A stretch of DNA of 64,000 nucleotides from Rhynchopus sp. YZ270_cl-10 (Eukaryota; Euglenozoa; Diplonemea; Diplonemida; Diplonemidae). The position numbers were made by a program, and so were the translations under genes. Shown here one piece after another: positions 55,736-64,000 of the stretch (position 1 is its first letter; each line of letters begins with the position of its first letter). The stretch lies in contig OZ037934.1 of assembly GCA_964035575.1 (NCBI GenBank), positions 372,001-436,000 on the forward strand. The letters run 5' to 3'. A model generated the notes under the pieces. That model saw only the letters and a program-made list of their open reading frames with translations. It was not told where the DNA came from and searched no databases.

Positions 55736-56521
55736 ATGATGTCCAAGGCAGGACTCGCAATGGCCGCAGCCTTCGTGGCCCTGGCTGAGGGTGCACCCTC
55801 TGCAGGAACGGTTGAGCTGCTGGAGGTGCCTGTGGCAAACGCGTTCGGGTTGAGAAGTGCAGCATCATCAACCAGGAACGCCCCTGCACAGCATATGACC
55901 CTGCTGTCGTCTGGTGTGGGTGCGTGGCCGGACCTTGATGGGTCGACGCTGCGCGACGTGCCGCCGTTCATGCGCCTCATGCCAACGACGCTGGCGAACT
56001 GGGACATGGCAACCGGGACGACAGTGAAGTTCTCGTGCCCAAACGAGCCTTCCCTGATTGAGGTGTGCGACGCATGGGTGTTCTTCTACAGCTGCCCGCA
56101 GAGCTGTGTGACGAAGTACCAGGGTGGTGTGCAGGGCCAGCTTGCGGCACTGCCCGGATGGGAGAGGACACAGTGCGCACCTTCCTTCTGGACGAACGCA
56201 CCTGGAATGACCTTCGTGCACCCGATGGCGAGCTTCAGAATGCAGCTGTCGCCTGGTGAGTCGACCCAGTTTGACCTTCTGGACGACGCAGAGTTCCTTG
56301 CCTTTGGGATTGACTCGAACGGAGAGGACTGCACGAAGTACATGGACGAGAACACCTGCCCTGTGGCGGGAGGACGCTGCAAGTGGGAGACGGAGGCGGG
56401 TGCGGGTGTGTGCCTGAACCAGAACTGCAAGGGCCGCTTCGGACCCCCGCCGCCGTGCCGTGAGTGCCCCTGGCAGGGAGTTGTGAGTGTCGCACGCCCT
56501 GCCTCGGACGGTCCGTTCTAA
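55736..56521 (+). CDS. Secreted 12-cysteine protein, array copy 3
   Basis: 261 residues with the same protein sequence as copy 1. The 5' leader differs from copy 2 by a short deletion near 55678. The upstream frame is again open through E2, with the acceptor-like ACCCCAG about 30 bases before ATGATG. Spacer downstream carries no insertion up to about 57590. Confidence 0.85.
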   Translation: MMSKAGLAMAAAFVALAEGAPSAGTVELLEVPVANAFGLRSAASSTRNAPAQHMTLLSSGVGAWPDLDGSTLRDVPPFMRLMPTTLANWDMATGTTVKFSCPNEPSLIEVCDAWVFFYSCPQSCVTKYQGGVQGQLAALPGWERTQCAPSFWTNAPGMTFVHPMASFRMQLSPGESTQFDLLDDAEFLAFGIDSNGEDCTKYMDENTCPVAGGRCKWETEAGAGVCLNQNCKGRFGPPPPCRECPWQGVVSVARPASDGPF

Positions 56522-57619
56522 GTCACCTGACACAGATGGCATGTCACGGGAGGGAGCTCGGTGACGTGACTGAAGCTCATCAACACTGATGAAAACAGTG
56601 TCTGTTTTTATTTATTTTGTTTTGTCTTTTTTCTTCTTCTTCTTAGCATCATGTGTTGCTGCACATACATAGACGCATACAAAGACTGCACAGGCTTCAC
56701 TTTCCCAGCACAAAGGAGTGCTTTTTGCACGCCTTTTCTGTTGTGAGTTTGAGTGAACCAGGCTCTTCTTACAGAATACGAACCCACACTTCCACAGAAG
56801 CGTAATGGCAATTGTGTGATACATGGGAAAGAATCAAAAAGCAGCCCCACATTTTGCTTTTCAGAAAACCTTTTTTTTGTCGTCACGGGTGTTATCATTT
56901 CCATTTTTTCACTTTCAAAGCTCTTTGCCTTTTTGCACCCTTTTTTCCCGTCGCGTTTGGTTTGTCTTTGCGAGTTGGACCCTTAACGGGTTCAGCACTC
57001 TTGACAAACACGCATCTTGTTACGCATCTTTTGCGGAATTGAGAGGTACTTTCCTTTTGGATTGTGATAATAGAAAAAGGGGACAGTGCCACGCACCTCC
57101 GTACTGCTTCAGCTGCGCCCCCTTCTTTTTTGTTCAGTATTCAAAAAATAGTTCGCCAATACCTCTCGTTCCGTTTTGTTAAGTTTTTTGTTTTTTTGTT
57201 TTTTTTATTTTTTGTGCCGCCAATGTTGTTTTTGAGACTGGGCCACATCGTGAGGACACCATTCTTCCGTCTTTGATTTTTTCGTTTTTTGTTTTATTTT
57301 TTCATAGGTTTTACTCCTGCCAAGGAGTGCTTCTTCACGAGTCACAGGATGTCTTGCCTGACCCCTTTTCTTCTGCGACCCTGTGTGCACACTGCAGACA
57401 GGCAGTGCTGCGTACACACATCTTTTCTTTGGTTGCAGGAGCACGGGAAATGCTTTTGGAATGAGACATTCTGTGACAGAAGACCACCCTCCCCACTTAG
57501 TCAACAGCCACCGAAACGTGGAACAATCCCCAACCTCTCCTCTCCACCCTCCCCCTTTTTCTTTCAGACCAATCAAGGGTTGGGATATTTCAGTATTCGC
57601 GCACTTCACTCAAACAACA

Positions 57620-58306
57620 TCACCCAAGCCAACCAAGAGAACGCTGGGCCACCGCCTCGTCGCACTCACGCACTTCACAGGCAAGCTGCAGCGGGAGCAC
57701 GTCATGCTGCGCTCGGCTTGCACCGCCTCGTCCACCGTCTTGAACTTCTTTCCACTGAGGTGGAACCTCTCCTCCGATGCACCGGTGCAGAAACTGCCAC
57801 ACGTCGCACACACCACAACACGTTGTATTAAGTGTTTCATCATAGCACGTCGTCGATCCTCGTCGTTCGAACATCAGCTCGTTCAGGGCTTGTATGGGGG
57901 TGTCGGCTGCCACGAGACCCTTCGGCATGTCGAAGCTCTCGACCGCTTCGCCCTCGGGGTTCACGTGCACCTTCCGAAGGTTGTCCAGCACGGACGTCAT
58001 CTCCTCCGTGAAGCTGAAACAAACAGCCCGGAGTGTGGCGAAGAGCTGCAGGAGGGCTCCAATACCTGACGAGGTATTCTTCACGTCGCAGTTCTTTCCG
58101 CTGTCGCGGTGGCAAAAGGAGAAGTCTGATTTTCTGTGAAAGTGTGTATATTTTGGTCAGTGAAAGTGGGAAGCTCTTGGATAAATTGAATGTGTCCCCA
58201 AGGGGATAACTACTTACGAGCACGGTTGGGTGCATCTTGGTTGGTTGCAAACAAGACACAATAAAGAGTACTTGAAACGTGGTGAAGCGCAGCTCCAATA
58301 AATCAT
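57620..58306 (-). CDS. Cys-rich two-exon gene fragment inserted in the array
   Basis: On the minus strand, exon 58306-58218 (MIYWSCASPRFKYSLLCLVC...) ends at a GTAAGT donor in phase 2. Exon 58133-57620 begins after TTTCACAG in the matching phase. The join gives 200 residues with a CNQPRCTQPC...FCHRDSGKNC...CYDETLNTTCCGVCDVW pattern. The last third may shift frame: another frame reads ERFHLSGKKFKTVDEAVQ...CSRCSLPVKC, equally protein-like. It lies in a segment (about 57626-58345) found only before copy 4 and flanked by two copies of the CTCAAACAACATC leader. Probably a captured fragment of an unrelated secreted-protein gene. Family unknown. Confidence 0.4.
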
Positions 58307-58397
58307 TAGGATAAATCCCACCCTTCTTTTTTTCCCCCTCTTCTTCCCTCAAACAACATCTCCCCAGAACTTCCGCAAAAAGCAAAACAAACAAACA

Positions 58398-59183
58398 ATG
58401 ATGTCCAAGGCAGGACTCGCAATGGCCGCAGCCTTCGTGGCCCTGGCTGAGGGTGCACCCTCTGCAGGAACGGTTGAGCTGCTGGAGGTGCCTGTGGCAA
58501 ACGCGTTCGGGTTGAGAAGTGCAGCATCATCAACCAGGAACCCCCCTGCACAGCATATGACCCTGCTGTCGTCTGGTGTGGGTGCGTGGCCGGACCTTGA
58601 CGGGTCGACGCTGCGCGACGTGCCGCCGTTCATGCGCCTCATGCCAACGACGCTGGCGAACTGGGACATGGCAACCGGGACGACAGTGAAGTTCTCATGC
58701 CCGAACGAGCCTTCCCTGATTGAGGTGTGCGATGCATGGGTGTTCTTCTACAGCTGCCCGCAGAGCTGTGTGACGAAGTACCAGGGTGGTGTGCAGGGCC
58801 AGCTTGCGGCACTGCCCGGATGGGAGAGGACACAGTGCGCACCTTCCTTCTGGACGAACGCACCTGGAATGACCTTCGTGCACCCGATGGCGAGCTTCAG
58901 AATGCAGCTGTCGCCTGGTGAGTCGACCCAGTTTGACCTTCAGGATGACGCAGAGTTCCTTGCCTTTGGGATTGACTCGAACGGAGAGGACTGCACGAAG
59001 TACATGGACGAGAACACCTGCCCTGTGGCGGGAGGACGCTGCAAGTGGGAGACGGAGGCGGGTGCGGGTGTGTGCCTGAACCAGAACTGCAAGGGCCGCT
59101 TCGGACCCCCGCCGCCGTGCCGTGAGTGCCCCTGGCAGGGAGTTGTGAGTGTCGCACGCCCTGCCTCGGACGGTCCGTTCTAA
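58398..59183 (+). CDS. Secreted 12-cysteine protein, array copy 4
   Basis: 261 residues; differs from copy 1 by Ala49Pro and Leu182Gln plus several silent bases, making it the most diverged copy. Signal peptide and all 12 cysteines are intact. A TCCCCAG acceptor-like site precedes ATGATG as in copies 2 and 3. Upstream DNA is interrupted by the 720-bp insertion with a minus-strand Cys-rich fragment. Confidence 0.85.
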   Translation: MMSKAGLAMAAAFVALAEGAPSAGTVELLEVPVANAFGLRSAASSTRNPPAQHMTLLSSGVGAWPDLDGSTLRDVPPFMRLMPTTLANWDMATGTTVKFSCPNEPSLIEVCDAWVFFYSCPQSCVTKYQGGVQGQLAALPGWERTQCAPSFWTNAPGMTFVHPMASFRMQLSPGESTQFDLQDDAEFLAFGIDSNGEDCTKYMDENTCPVAGGRCKWETEAGAGVCLNQNCKGRFGPPPPCRECPWQGVVSVARPASDGPF

Positions 59184-59732
59184 GTCACCTGACACAGATA
59201 GCATGTCACGGGAGGGAGCTCGGTGACGTGACTGAAGCTCATCAACACTGATGAAAACAGTGTCTGTTTTTATTTATTTTGTTTTGTCTTTTATCTTCTT
59301 CTTCTTAGCATCATGTGTTGCTGCACATACATAGACGCATACAAAGACTGCACAGGCTTCACTTTTCCCAGCACAAAGGAGTGCTTTTTGCACGCCTTTT
59401 CTGTTGTGAGTTTGAGTGAACCAGGCTCTTCTTACAGAATATGAACCCACACTTCCACAGAAGCGTAATGGCAATTGTGTGATACATGGGAAAGAATCAA
59501 AAAGCAGCCCCACATTTTGCTTTTCAGAATACCTTTTTTTGTCGCCACGGGTATTATCACTTCCATTTTTTCACTTTCAAAGCTCTTTGCCTTTTTGCAC
59601 CCTTTTTGCCCGTCGCGTTTGGTTTGTCTTTGCGAGTTGGACCCTTAACGGGTTCAGCACTCTTGACAAACACGCATCTTGTTACGCATCTTTTGCGGAA
59701 CTGAGAGGTACTTTCCTTTTGGATTGTGATAA

Positions 59733-60769
59733 TGGTGTGGCTGAAACCAGCAAATTTCACTGCTAAAGAACTGCTAACAAACTGCTAAATAATACCCTTT
59801 TTTTAGGGGTGGTGTATGAAAACATTTTTTTACCTTGGTTTTTCCACTCCCCCTGTTGGCGCGCCTCCACTCTTGCACACCCATGTGTGACCCCACCGTT
59901 GAACGCAATTGACTCGCTGAGTCAAAAGAACGCACAGAACGGGGCTGGAAAAAATCACGAAAAACGCGTTCCGTGCGCCTGCTGCGCCCACAAAGTAAGT
60001 TTTCCCCTGAGTATGCTGTGTATACTGTGTATACTGTGTATACTGTGTATACTGTGTATACTGTGTATACTGTGTATACTGTGTATACTGTGTATACTGT
60101 GTATACTGTGTATACTGTGTATACTGTGTATACTGTGTATACTGTGTATACTGTGTATACTGTGTATACTGTGTATACTGTGTATACTGTGTATACTGTG
60201 TATACTGTGTATACTGTGTATACTGTGTATACTGTGTATACTGTGTATACTGTGTATACTGTGTATACTGTGTATACTGTGTATACTGTGTATACTGTGT
60301 ATACTGTGTATACTGTGTATACTGTGTATACTGTGTATACTGTGTATACTGTGTATACTGTGTATACTGTGTATACTGTGTATACTGTGTATACTGTGTA
60401 TACTGTGTATACTGTGTATACTGTGTATACTGTGTATACTGTGTATACTGTGTATACTGTGTATACTGTGTATACTGTGTATACTGTGTATACTGTGTAT
60501 ACTGTGTATACTGTGTATACTGTGTATACTGCGGAAATTGACCAAAAACGAGAACTTGTCCATTTCGGCGAATTGACCCCACCACTGGCCGGACGGATTC
60601 CGGAAATGCAAATGCCGGCGTTAAAAAGCTCACCAACGAAAAAAAAAAATTTTTTTTCCAACACCCGTGGGGAAAAAAGTTTTTATACACCACCCCCCCA
60701 AAAATGCATGCTAACAAAGTGCTAACAAACTGCTAAATAATGCCCTTTTTTTTGGGTTCAGCCACACCA
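59733..60769. mobile_element. Inverted-repeat element with GATAA target duplication (1037 bp)
   Basis: Ends TGGTGTGGCTGAA and TTCAGCCACACCA are exact. GATAA stands on both sides (59728-59732 and 60770-60774), while the other units read GATAATAGAAAAAG uninterrupted. Just inside, a second pair of inverted arms (GGGGTGGTGTATGAAAAC near 59806; its complement near 60677-60699) lies between direct copies of GCTAACAAACTGCTAAATAA, suggesting one element nested in another. The core is a 9-bp minisatellite and one reversed CCGGAATCCG unit. No transposase is present. Confidence 0.88.
60012..60531. repeat. 9-bp minisatellite (TATACTGTG)n, about 58 copies
   Basis: 520 bp of almost perfect TATACTGTG. The unit is a multiple of three without stops, so all frames are open and encode monotonous tripeptides; these are not genes. 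The unit equals the 7-bp minisatellite at 33013 plus TA. Confidence 0.95.
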
Positions 60770-61336
60770 GATAATAGAAAAAGGGGGCAGTGCCACGCAC
60801 CTCCATACTGCTTCAGCTGCGCCCCCTTCTTTTTTGTTCAGTATTCAAAAAATAGTTTGCCAATACCTCTCGTTCCGTTTTGTTAAGTTTTTTGTTTTTT
60901 CATTTATTTTTTGTGCCGCCACTGTTTTTGAGACTCGGCGGTATTGTGAGGACACCATTCTTCCGCCTTTGTTTTTTCGTTTTTTGTTTTATTTTTTCAT
61001 AGGTTTTACTCCTGCCAAGGAGTGCTTCTTCACGAGTCACAGGATGTCTTGCCTGACCCCTTTTCTTCTGCGACCCTGTGTGCACACTGCAGACAAGCAG
61101 TGCTGCGTACACACATCTTTTCTTTGGTTGCAGGAGCACGGGAAATGCTTTTGGAATGAGACATTCTGTGACAGACCACCCTCCCCACTTAGTCAACAGC
61201 CACCGAAACGTGGAACGATCCCCAACCTCTCCTCTCCACCCTCCCCCTTTTTCTTTCAGACCAATCAAGGCTTGGGATATTTCACGCACTTCCCACCCCT
61301 CCCCCTTCTCCAGACAACAAACAAACCACCCACACG

Positions 61337-62821
61337 ATGAGCTTTCTCCTAGGCTACGCAGCCTGGGGTATCGCAAGCCCTGCCGCATTTAGCGGTTCCG
61401 AGAATGCGCGAGAGCTGCTGAGGGTGATCACCCGGAGGGGGAGGGTCGTGACGTTTTACCACTCCCCAGAGGACCCAGTGTCGGACGCGGTAGCTCAGCT
61501 GTTGCCGAGGTTGCAGGCAGGGTTTGATGGGTGTGATGAAAAGGGTGAGTTCGCGTTGGAGTGGGTAGGGAAGACGGTTGCACCGACTGCAGCGGACGCA
61601 GAGCTGCAGCCGCGTCTGAAGGAGCTGCAAGAATGGAACTTCAAGGACGTCGAGGAGCTGGCGAAGTACCTCAACTTCACACCCCTCGCCAAGCAGCGCG
61701 CTGCCGTCTTGACCGACTCTCCTGAACTGCTTGCAAAAGCCCGCAGAATTCTTCTCATCGCTGAAGCATCAAAAGGGGCAATTTCGTACCTAAACACCGC
61801 AGAAGCCGTTAGTAAGGCAGTTCATTCTGACCAAGTGGACACCAAATTGACCGAAATTTTGGATGAAATCATGAAAACCTCAACCGAAAGAATCGGAGAC
61901 GACACTAAAGTTCATTTAACCATCACCGCAAACCGGCGTGCATTTGAGAGGGCTGGGCAGTGGCAGAGTGGGATGTTGTATTATGGTGGTCAGTTTTATG
62001 GGGGGTTGGACAGGATGTTGCACTTGGAAGAGAGGCTGTGGGCGTTGGTGAACCATGACCCGAAGAGGGCGGCGCCGGTATCAGGCATGGTCCTTCGTGA
62101 CGGATTGGCTACGGGAATGACCCAACAGCCTACACCCCCAGCCGTAGAGGGCAGCGACAACGGGGATTCTGGATCGGAGTCGGGAGGGGCGAAGAAGATT
62201 GATCTGTTCCTTTCCCTGCGTTCGCCGTACAGCTACCTCATTGTGGAGAGGCTTCTCGCTCACGGAGCGGAGATTCGGGTTGGGGAAGGTGGAGGGTTCT
62301 TCATGCCCGATGGAACAGAGATAGTCTTGAAGCCGATGCTCCCTAATGCTATGAGAGGAGTGCCAATTCCGGCAAAAAAACGGATGTACATTTTCTTCGA
62401 TGCAGCCAGAGTCGCGCACCGTCACGGAATTCCATTTGGGTTTGTGAGAGATCCGCTAGGAGACGCAAGCAAGAACATCCTGTCCGTCGTCTCCTATCTG
62501 CAAAAAAATGAAGCAAATGGCTCCGAATGGGCGTACCTCCACGAGGCCATGAAAAGCTCGTGGGCAAAGAATATGCCGTTGCTCACAGAGGCGCAATGCA
62601 AAGGGGTGGCAAATCGCTCCGGGGTCTCGCCAGATATTGTCACAAAAGCCTTCGCGGACGACTCTTGGCTTCAGTGTGTCGAGGCAAATTGTGCCGAGCT
62701 TGCAACCGAAGGACACTGGGGGGTTCCAGCGTTCAAATATGATGGGAAATTCACCTGGGGGCAAGACCGTCTGTGGGTTGTTGAGAGATGGATGGGGATG
62801 GATGGAAAACCGGAAAATTAG
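61337..62821 (+). CDS. Tandem DsbA/GST-kappa-fold (HCCA isomerase-like) protein
   Basis: 494 residues, no intron. The C-terminal half (about 288-490) has the thioredoxin-like fold of GST kappa and 2-hydroxychromene-2-carboxylate isomerases: IDLFLSLRSPYSYLIVERLL places a serine at the active site, and HWGVPAFKYDGKFTWGQDRL carries the cis-proline and the WGxDRL signature. The N-terminal half looks like a diverged copy (RRGRVVTFYHSPEDPVSDAV at the start, GMLYYGGQFYGGLDRM at the end), so the protein seems to be an internal duplication; related bacterial proteins share this two-domain layout. No CxxC motif, so it is not a disulfide oxidase. Glutathione-dependent isomerase or transferase activity is likely from family knowledge. 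Lies directly after the Cys-rich array but with unrelated coding sequence. Confidence 0.82.
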   Translation: MSFLLGYAAWGIASPAAFSGSENARELLRVITRRGRVVTFYHSPEDPVSDAVAQLLPRLQAGFDGCDEKGEFALEWVGKTVAPTAADAELQPRLKELQEWNFKDVEELAKYLNFTPLAKQRAAVLTDSPELLAKARRILLIAEASKGAISYLNTAEAVSKAVHSDQVDTKLTEILDEIMKTSTERIGDDTKVHLTITANRRAFERAGQWQSGMLYYGGQFYGGLDRMLHLEERLWALVNHDPKRAAPVSGMVLRDGLATGMTQQPTPPAVEGSDNGDSGSESGGAKKIDLFLSLRSPYSYLIVERLLAHGAEIRVGEGGGFFMPDGTEIVLKPMLPNAMRGVPIPAKKRMYIFFDAARVAHRHGIPFGFVRDPLGDASKNILSVVSYLQKNEANGSEWAYLHEAMKSSWAKNMPLLTEAQCKGVANRSGVSPDIVTKAFADDSWLQCVEANCAELATEGHWGVPAFKYDGKFTWGQDRLWVVERWMGMDGKPEN

Positions 62822-64000
62822 GGTCATCCCGTGTGGTTTTTGCCGAATAAACAAAACAAACAAAACAATAACTGGAATGCAATGGCTAACAAGAGGGTTA
62901 AGTCATATTTTTTTTTTCCTTTTTGAATTTGTCTTTTCGCAACTTCTTTTTCTGTCTTCTCTGTGCACAGAGAGGCGCTTTTTACCTTAACCCTATAAGA
63001 GCCAAGAGCCACTTTAATGGCTTTCGAAATGACGCCATGATTTTAGACAGGTTCAACTCATTTTCGTAAAAACATTTTTTTTATGTGGAAAGAATTTGCA
63101 CCGATCTTTCAAAAGAAGCAAGAGTCGAAAACTTTTGTGCATCTGATATTACTTTCGGTACTGGGGGCTGGGGTGCTACTTTCACCAAAAGTGACGTTTT
63201 TTCACCCACACCCCAAATATGTACCTTTCGCGATACCCAATGCCGCCAAGCCCTTAGTCGAGTTCTACCCATTTTTGTGAACACATATTTTTATATATTT
63301 CGAAAGATTTTTCGCCGATCTTTCAAAAGAAGCAAGAATCGAAAACTTTTATGCATCGGATAATACTTTCGATGCTGGGGGGAGTCGTGCCACTTTTCAA
63401 AGCCCTTTGGACGAGCACCCCCTATTCTGGTTCCTCAATGACAGCCCATGCTCTGTATGAGGTTCTACTCGTTTTCGTTAAAATATTTTTATATATTTCA
63501 AAGATTTTGACACGAATCTTTCAAAAGAAACAAAAATCGAAAACTTTTACGCATCTGATTGCACTTTGGATCTGTGGACTGCTACCCACCCAAGAGGCAC
63601 CCTTTCGACCCGAAGGACATGGTTATGGCTAAGGGTCATCATGATCTGATAATGGTTCTGCTTGTTTTCGTAAAAATCCTTTGGTTTATAGGGAAACTAT
63701 TTGACTCAAATCTTTTAAAATAAGCAAAAATCGAAAACCTTTGTGCATCTGTTTGCCATTTGGATGCTGGGGCGAGTTGCCACCAAAACCACAAAAACAC
63801 CCCACACACACGACCTATGCAGAGCACACAGTAAGCCGAATTTTCACTGTTTTTTCGTATTTCGGGGTGCTTTTTTCATGGATTTTCGGGTCACAGGGTC
63901 GTTCCGACCCATTCTGGGGGCTTTCGACCTCAGGAGATGCCCAAATTGTGAAAAATCGCCCCTTTTTTACGTTTTTAGCCATGTTTCAGTGTAAATCGTT
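62822..64000. other. Gene-free end of window
   Basis: No gene recognised. Four diverged repeats fill 63050-63790; the rest is T-rich. Confidence 0.5.
63050..63790 (+). repeat. Four diverged tandem repeats of about 200 bp
   Basis: Units begin near 63050, 63262, 63462 and 63655. Each has GTTCTACTCGTTTTCGTAAA-like sequence, then ATCTTTCAAAAGAAGCAA, TCGAAAACTTT and GCATCTGAT..., ending near GCTGGGG.GAGT. Divergence between units is high, so this is an old array. Confidence 0.75.

Larger units (their letters stand above)
50945..61270 (+). repeat. Tandem array of four 1.9-kb units, each with a Cys-rich secreted-protein gene
   Basis: Starts of the four genes are 50950, 53851, 55736 and 58398. After removing three insertions the spacing is about 1.9 kb (1885 bp between copies 2 and 3, which have none). 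Each unit runs from the gene's leader to a segment ending near ACCAATCAAGG. The first gene lacks the usual upstream segment, and the last unit ends at a different gene (61337), which fixes the order as gene then spacer. Coding parts differ by only a handful of bases, and spacers are also nearly identical, indicating recent amplification or gene conversion. Confidence 0.92.
59184..61336. other. Spacer of the last array unit and leader of the next gene
   Basis: Contains E1 (about 59309), the inserted element, E2 (about 61002) and then unique DNA from about 61280. A CCCCCTTCTCCAG acceptor-like site lies 23 bases before the ATG at 61337. Confidence 0.6.

Noticed and set aside
59774-60725. Frames of 218-296 aa encoding (VYT)n, (ILC)n, (IHS)n or (QYT)n
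   Set aside because: Artefacts of the stop-free 9-bp minisatellite.
61337-62821. Reading the DsbA-fold protein as a disulfide oxidase that folds the neighbouring Cys-rich products
   Set aside because: No CxxC; the serine-type SPYS site points to the GST-kappa/isomerase branch, and neighbourhood alone is weak evidence.

Overview
The window reads as nuclear DNA of a microbial eukaryote. Coding regions are roughly GC-balanced to GC-rich, and spliceosomal introns are supported by reading-frame continuity (GTATG, GTACAC or GTGTGT donors; pyrimidine-rich CAG acceptors; 75 to 322 bp when not enlarged by an insertion). Intergenic DNA is full of homopolymer runs and short dispersed repeats. Every confident gene lies on the + strand, and nearly all have a pyrimidine-rich tract ending in AG 10 to 71 nt before the start codon. 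That pattern fits 5'UTR introns or spliced-leader trans-splicing and could suggest a euglenozoan such as a diplonemid, but this is an inference and no spliced-leader RNA gene was identified.

Layout. 1-296: end of a gene with an acidic tail. 1731-8064: a 2003-aa TMEM94-like P-type-ATPase-related membrane protein (2 exons). 8572-10166: a TA-flanked inverted-repeat element with subterminal repeats. 12742-18642: a 1966-aa LRR plus charged-coil protein. 18643-25586: gene-free DNA with several repeats and a possible 1.6-kb inverted-repeat element. 25587-28538: a membrane-anchored Lys/Glu- and Gln-rich protein (3 exons). 31005-34510: electron-transfer-flavoprotein:ubiquinone oxidoreductase (3 exons), whose second intron carries a 1.3-kb inverted-repeat element. 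37810-38985: a ubiquitin-like plus BspA-type LRR protein. 39567-41117: a Ser/Arg/Pro-rich protein. 42515-43801: a JMJD6-like JmjC oxygenase. 44269-48310: a 5-exon protein with WPPSPRR repeats and an EF-hand.

50945-61270 is a tandem array of four nearly identical 1.9-kb units. Each carries one intronless gene for a 261-aa secreted protein with 12 cysteines after the signal peptide. Comparing units gives empty sites for two insertions: a 980-bp element with a 3-bp target duplication (TCA) and a 1037-bp element with a 5-bp duplication (GATAA). A third insertion carries a minus-strand Cys-rich exon pair. The array ends at a tandem DsbA/GST-kappa-fold protein (61337-62821), followed by four diverged repeats of about 200 bp.

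The named genes cover mitochondrial electron transfer, ER/membrane transport, hydroxylation, cytoskeleton-like scaffolds and secretion. No operon-like pathway links them. The most distinctive features are the array and a family of short stem-loops with paired changes scattered between genes and inside introns.
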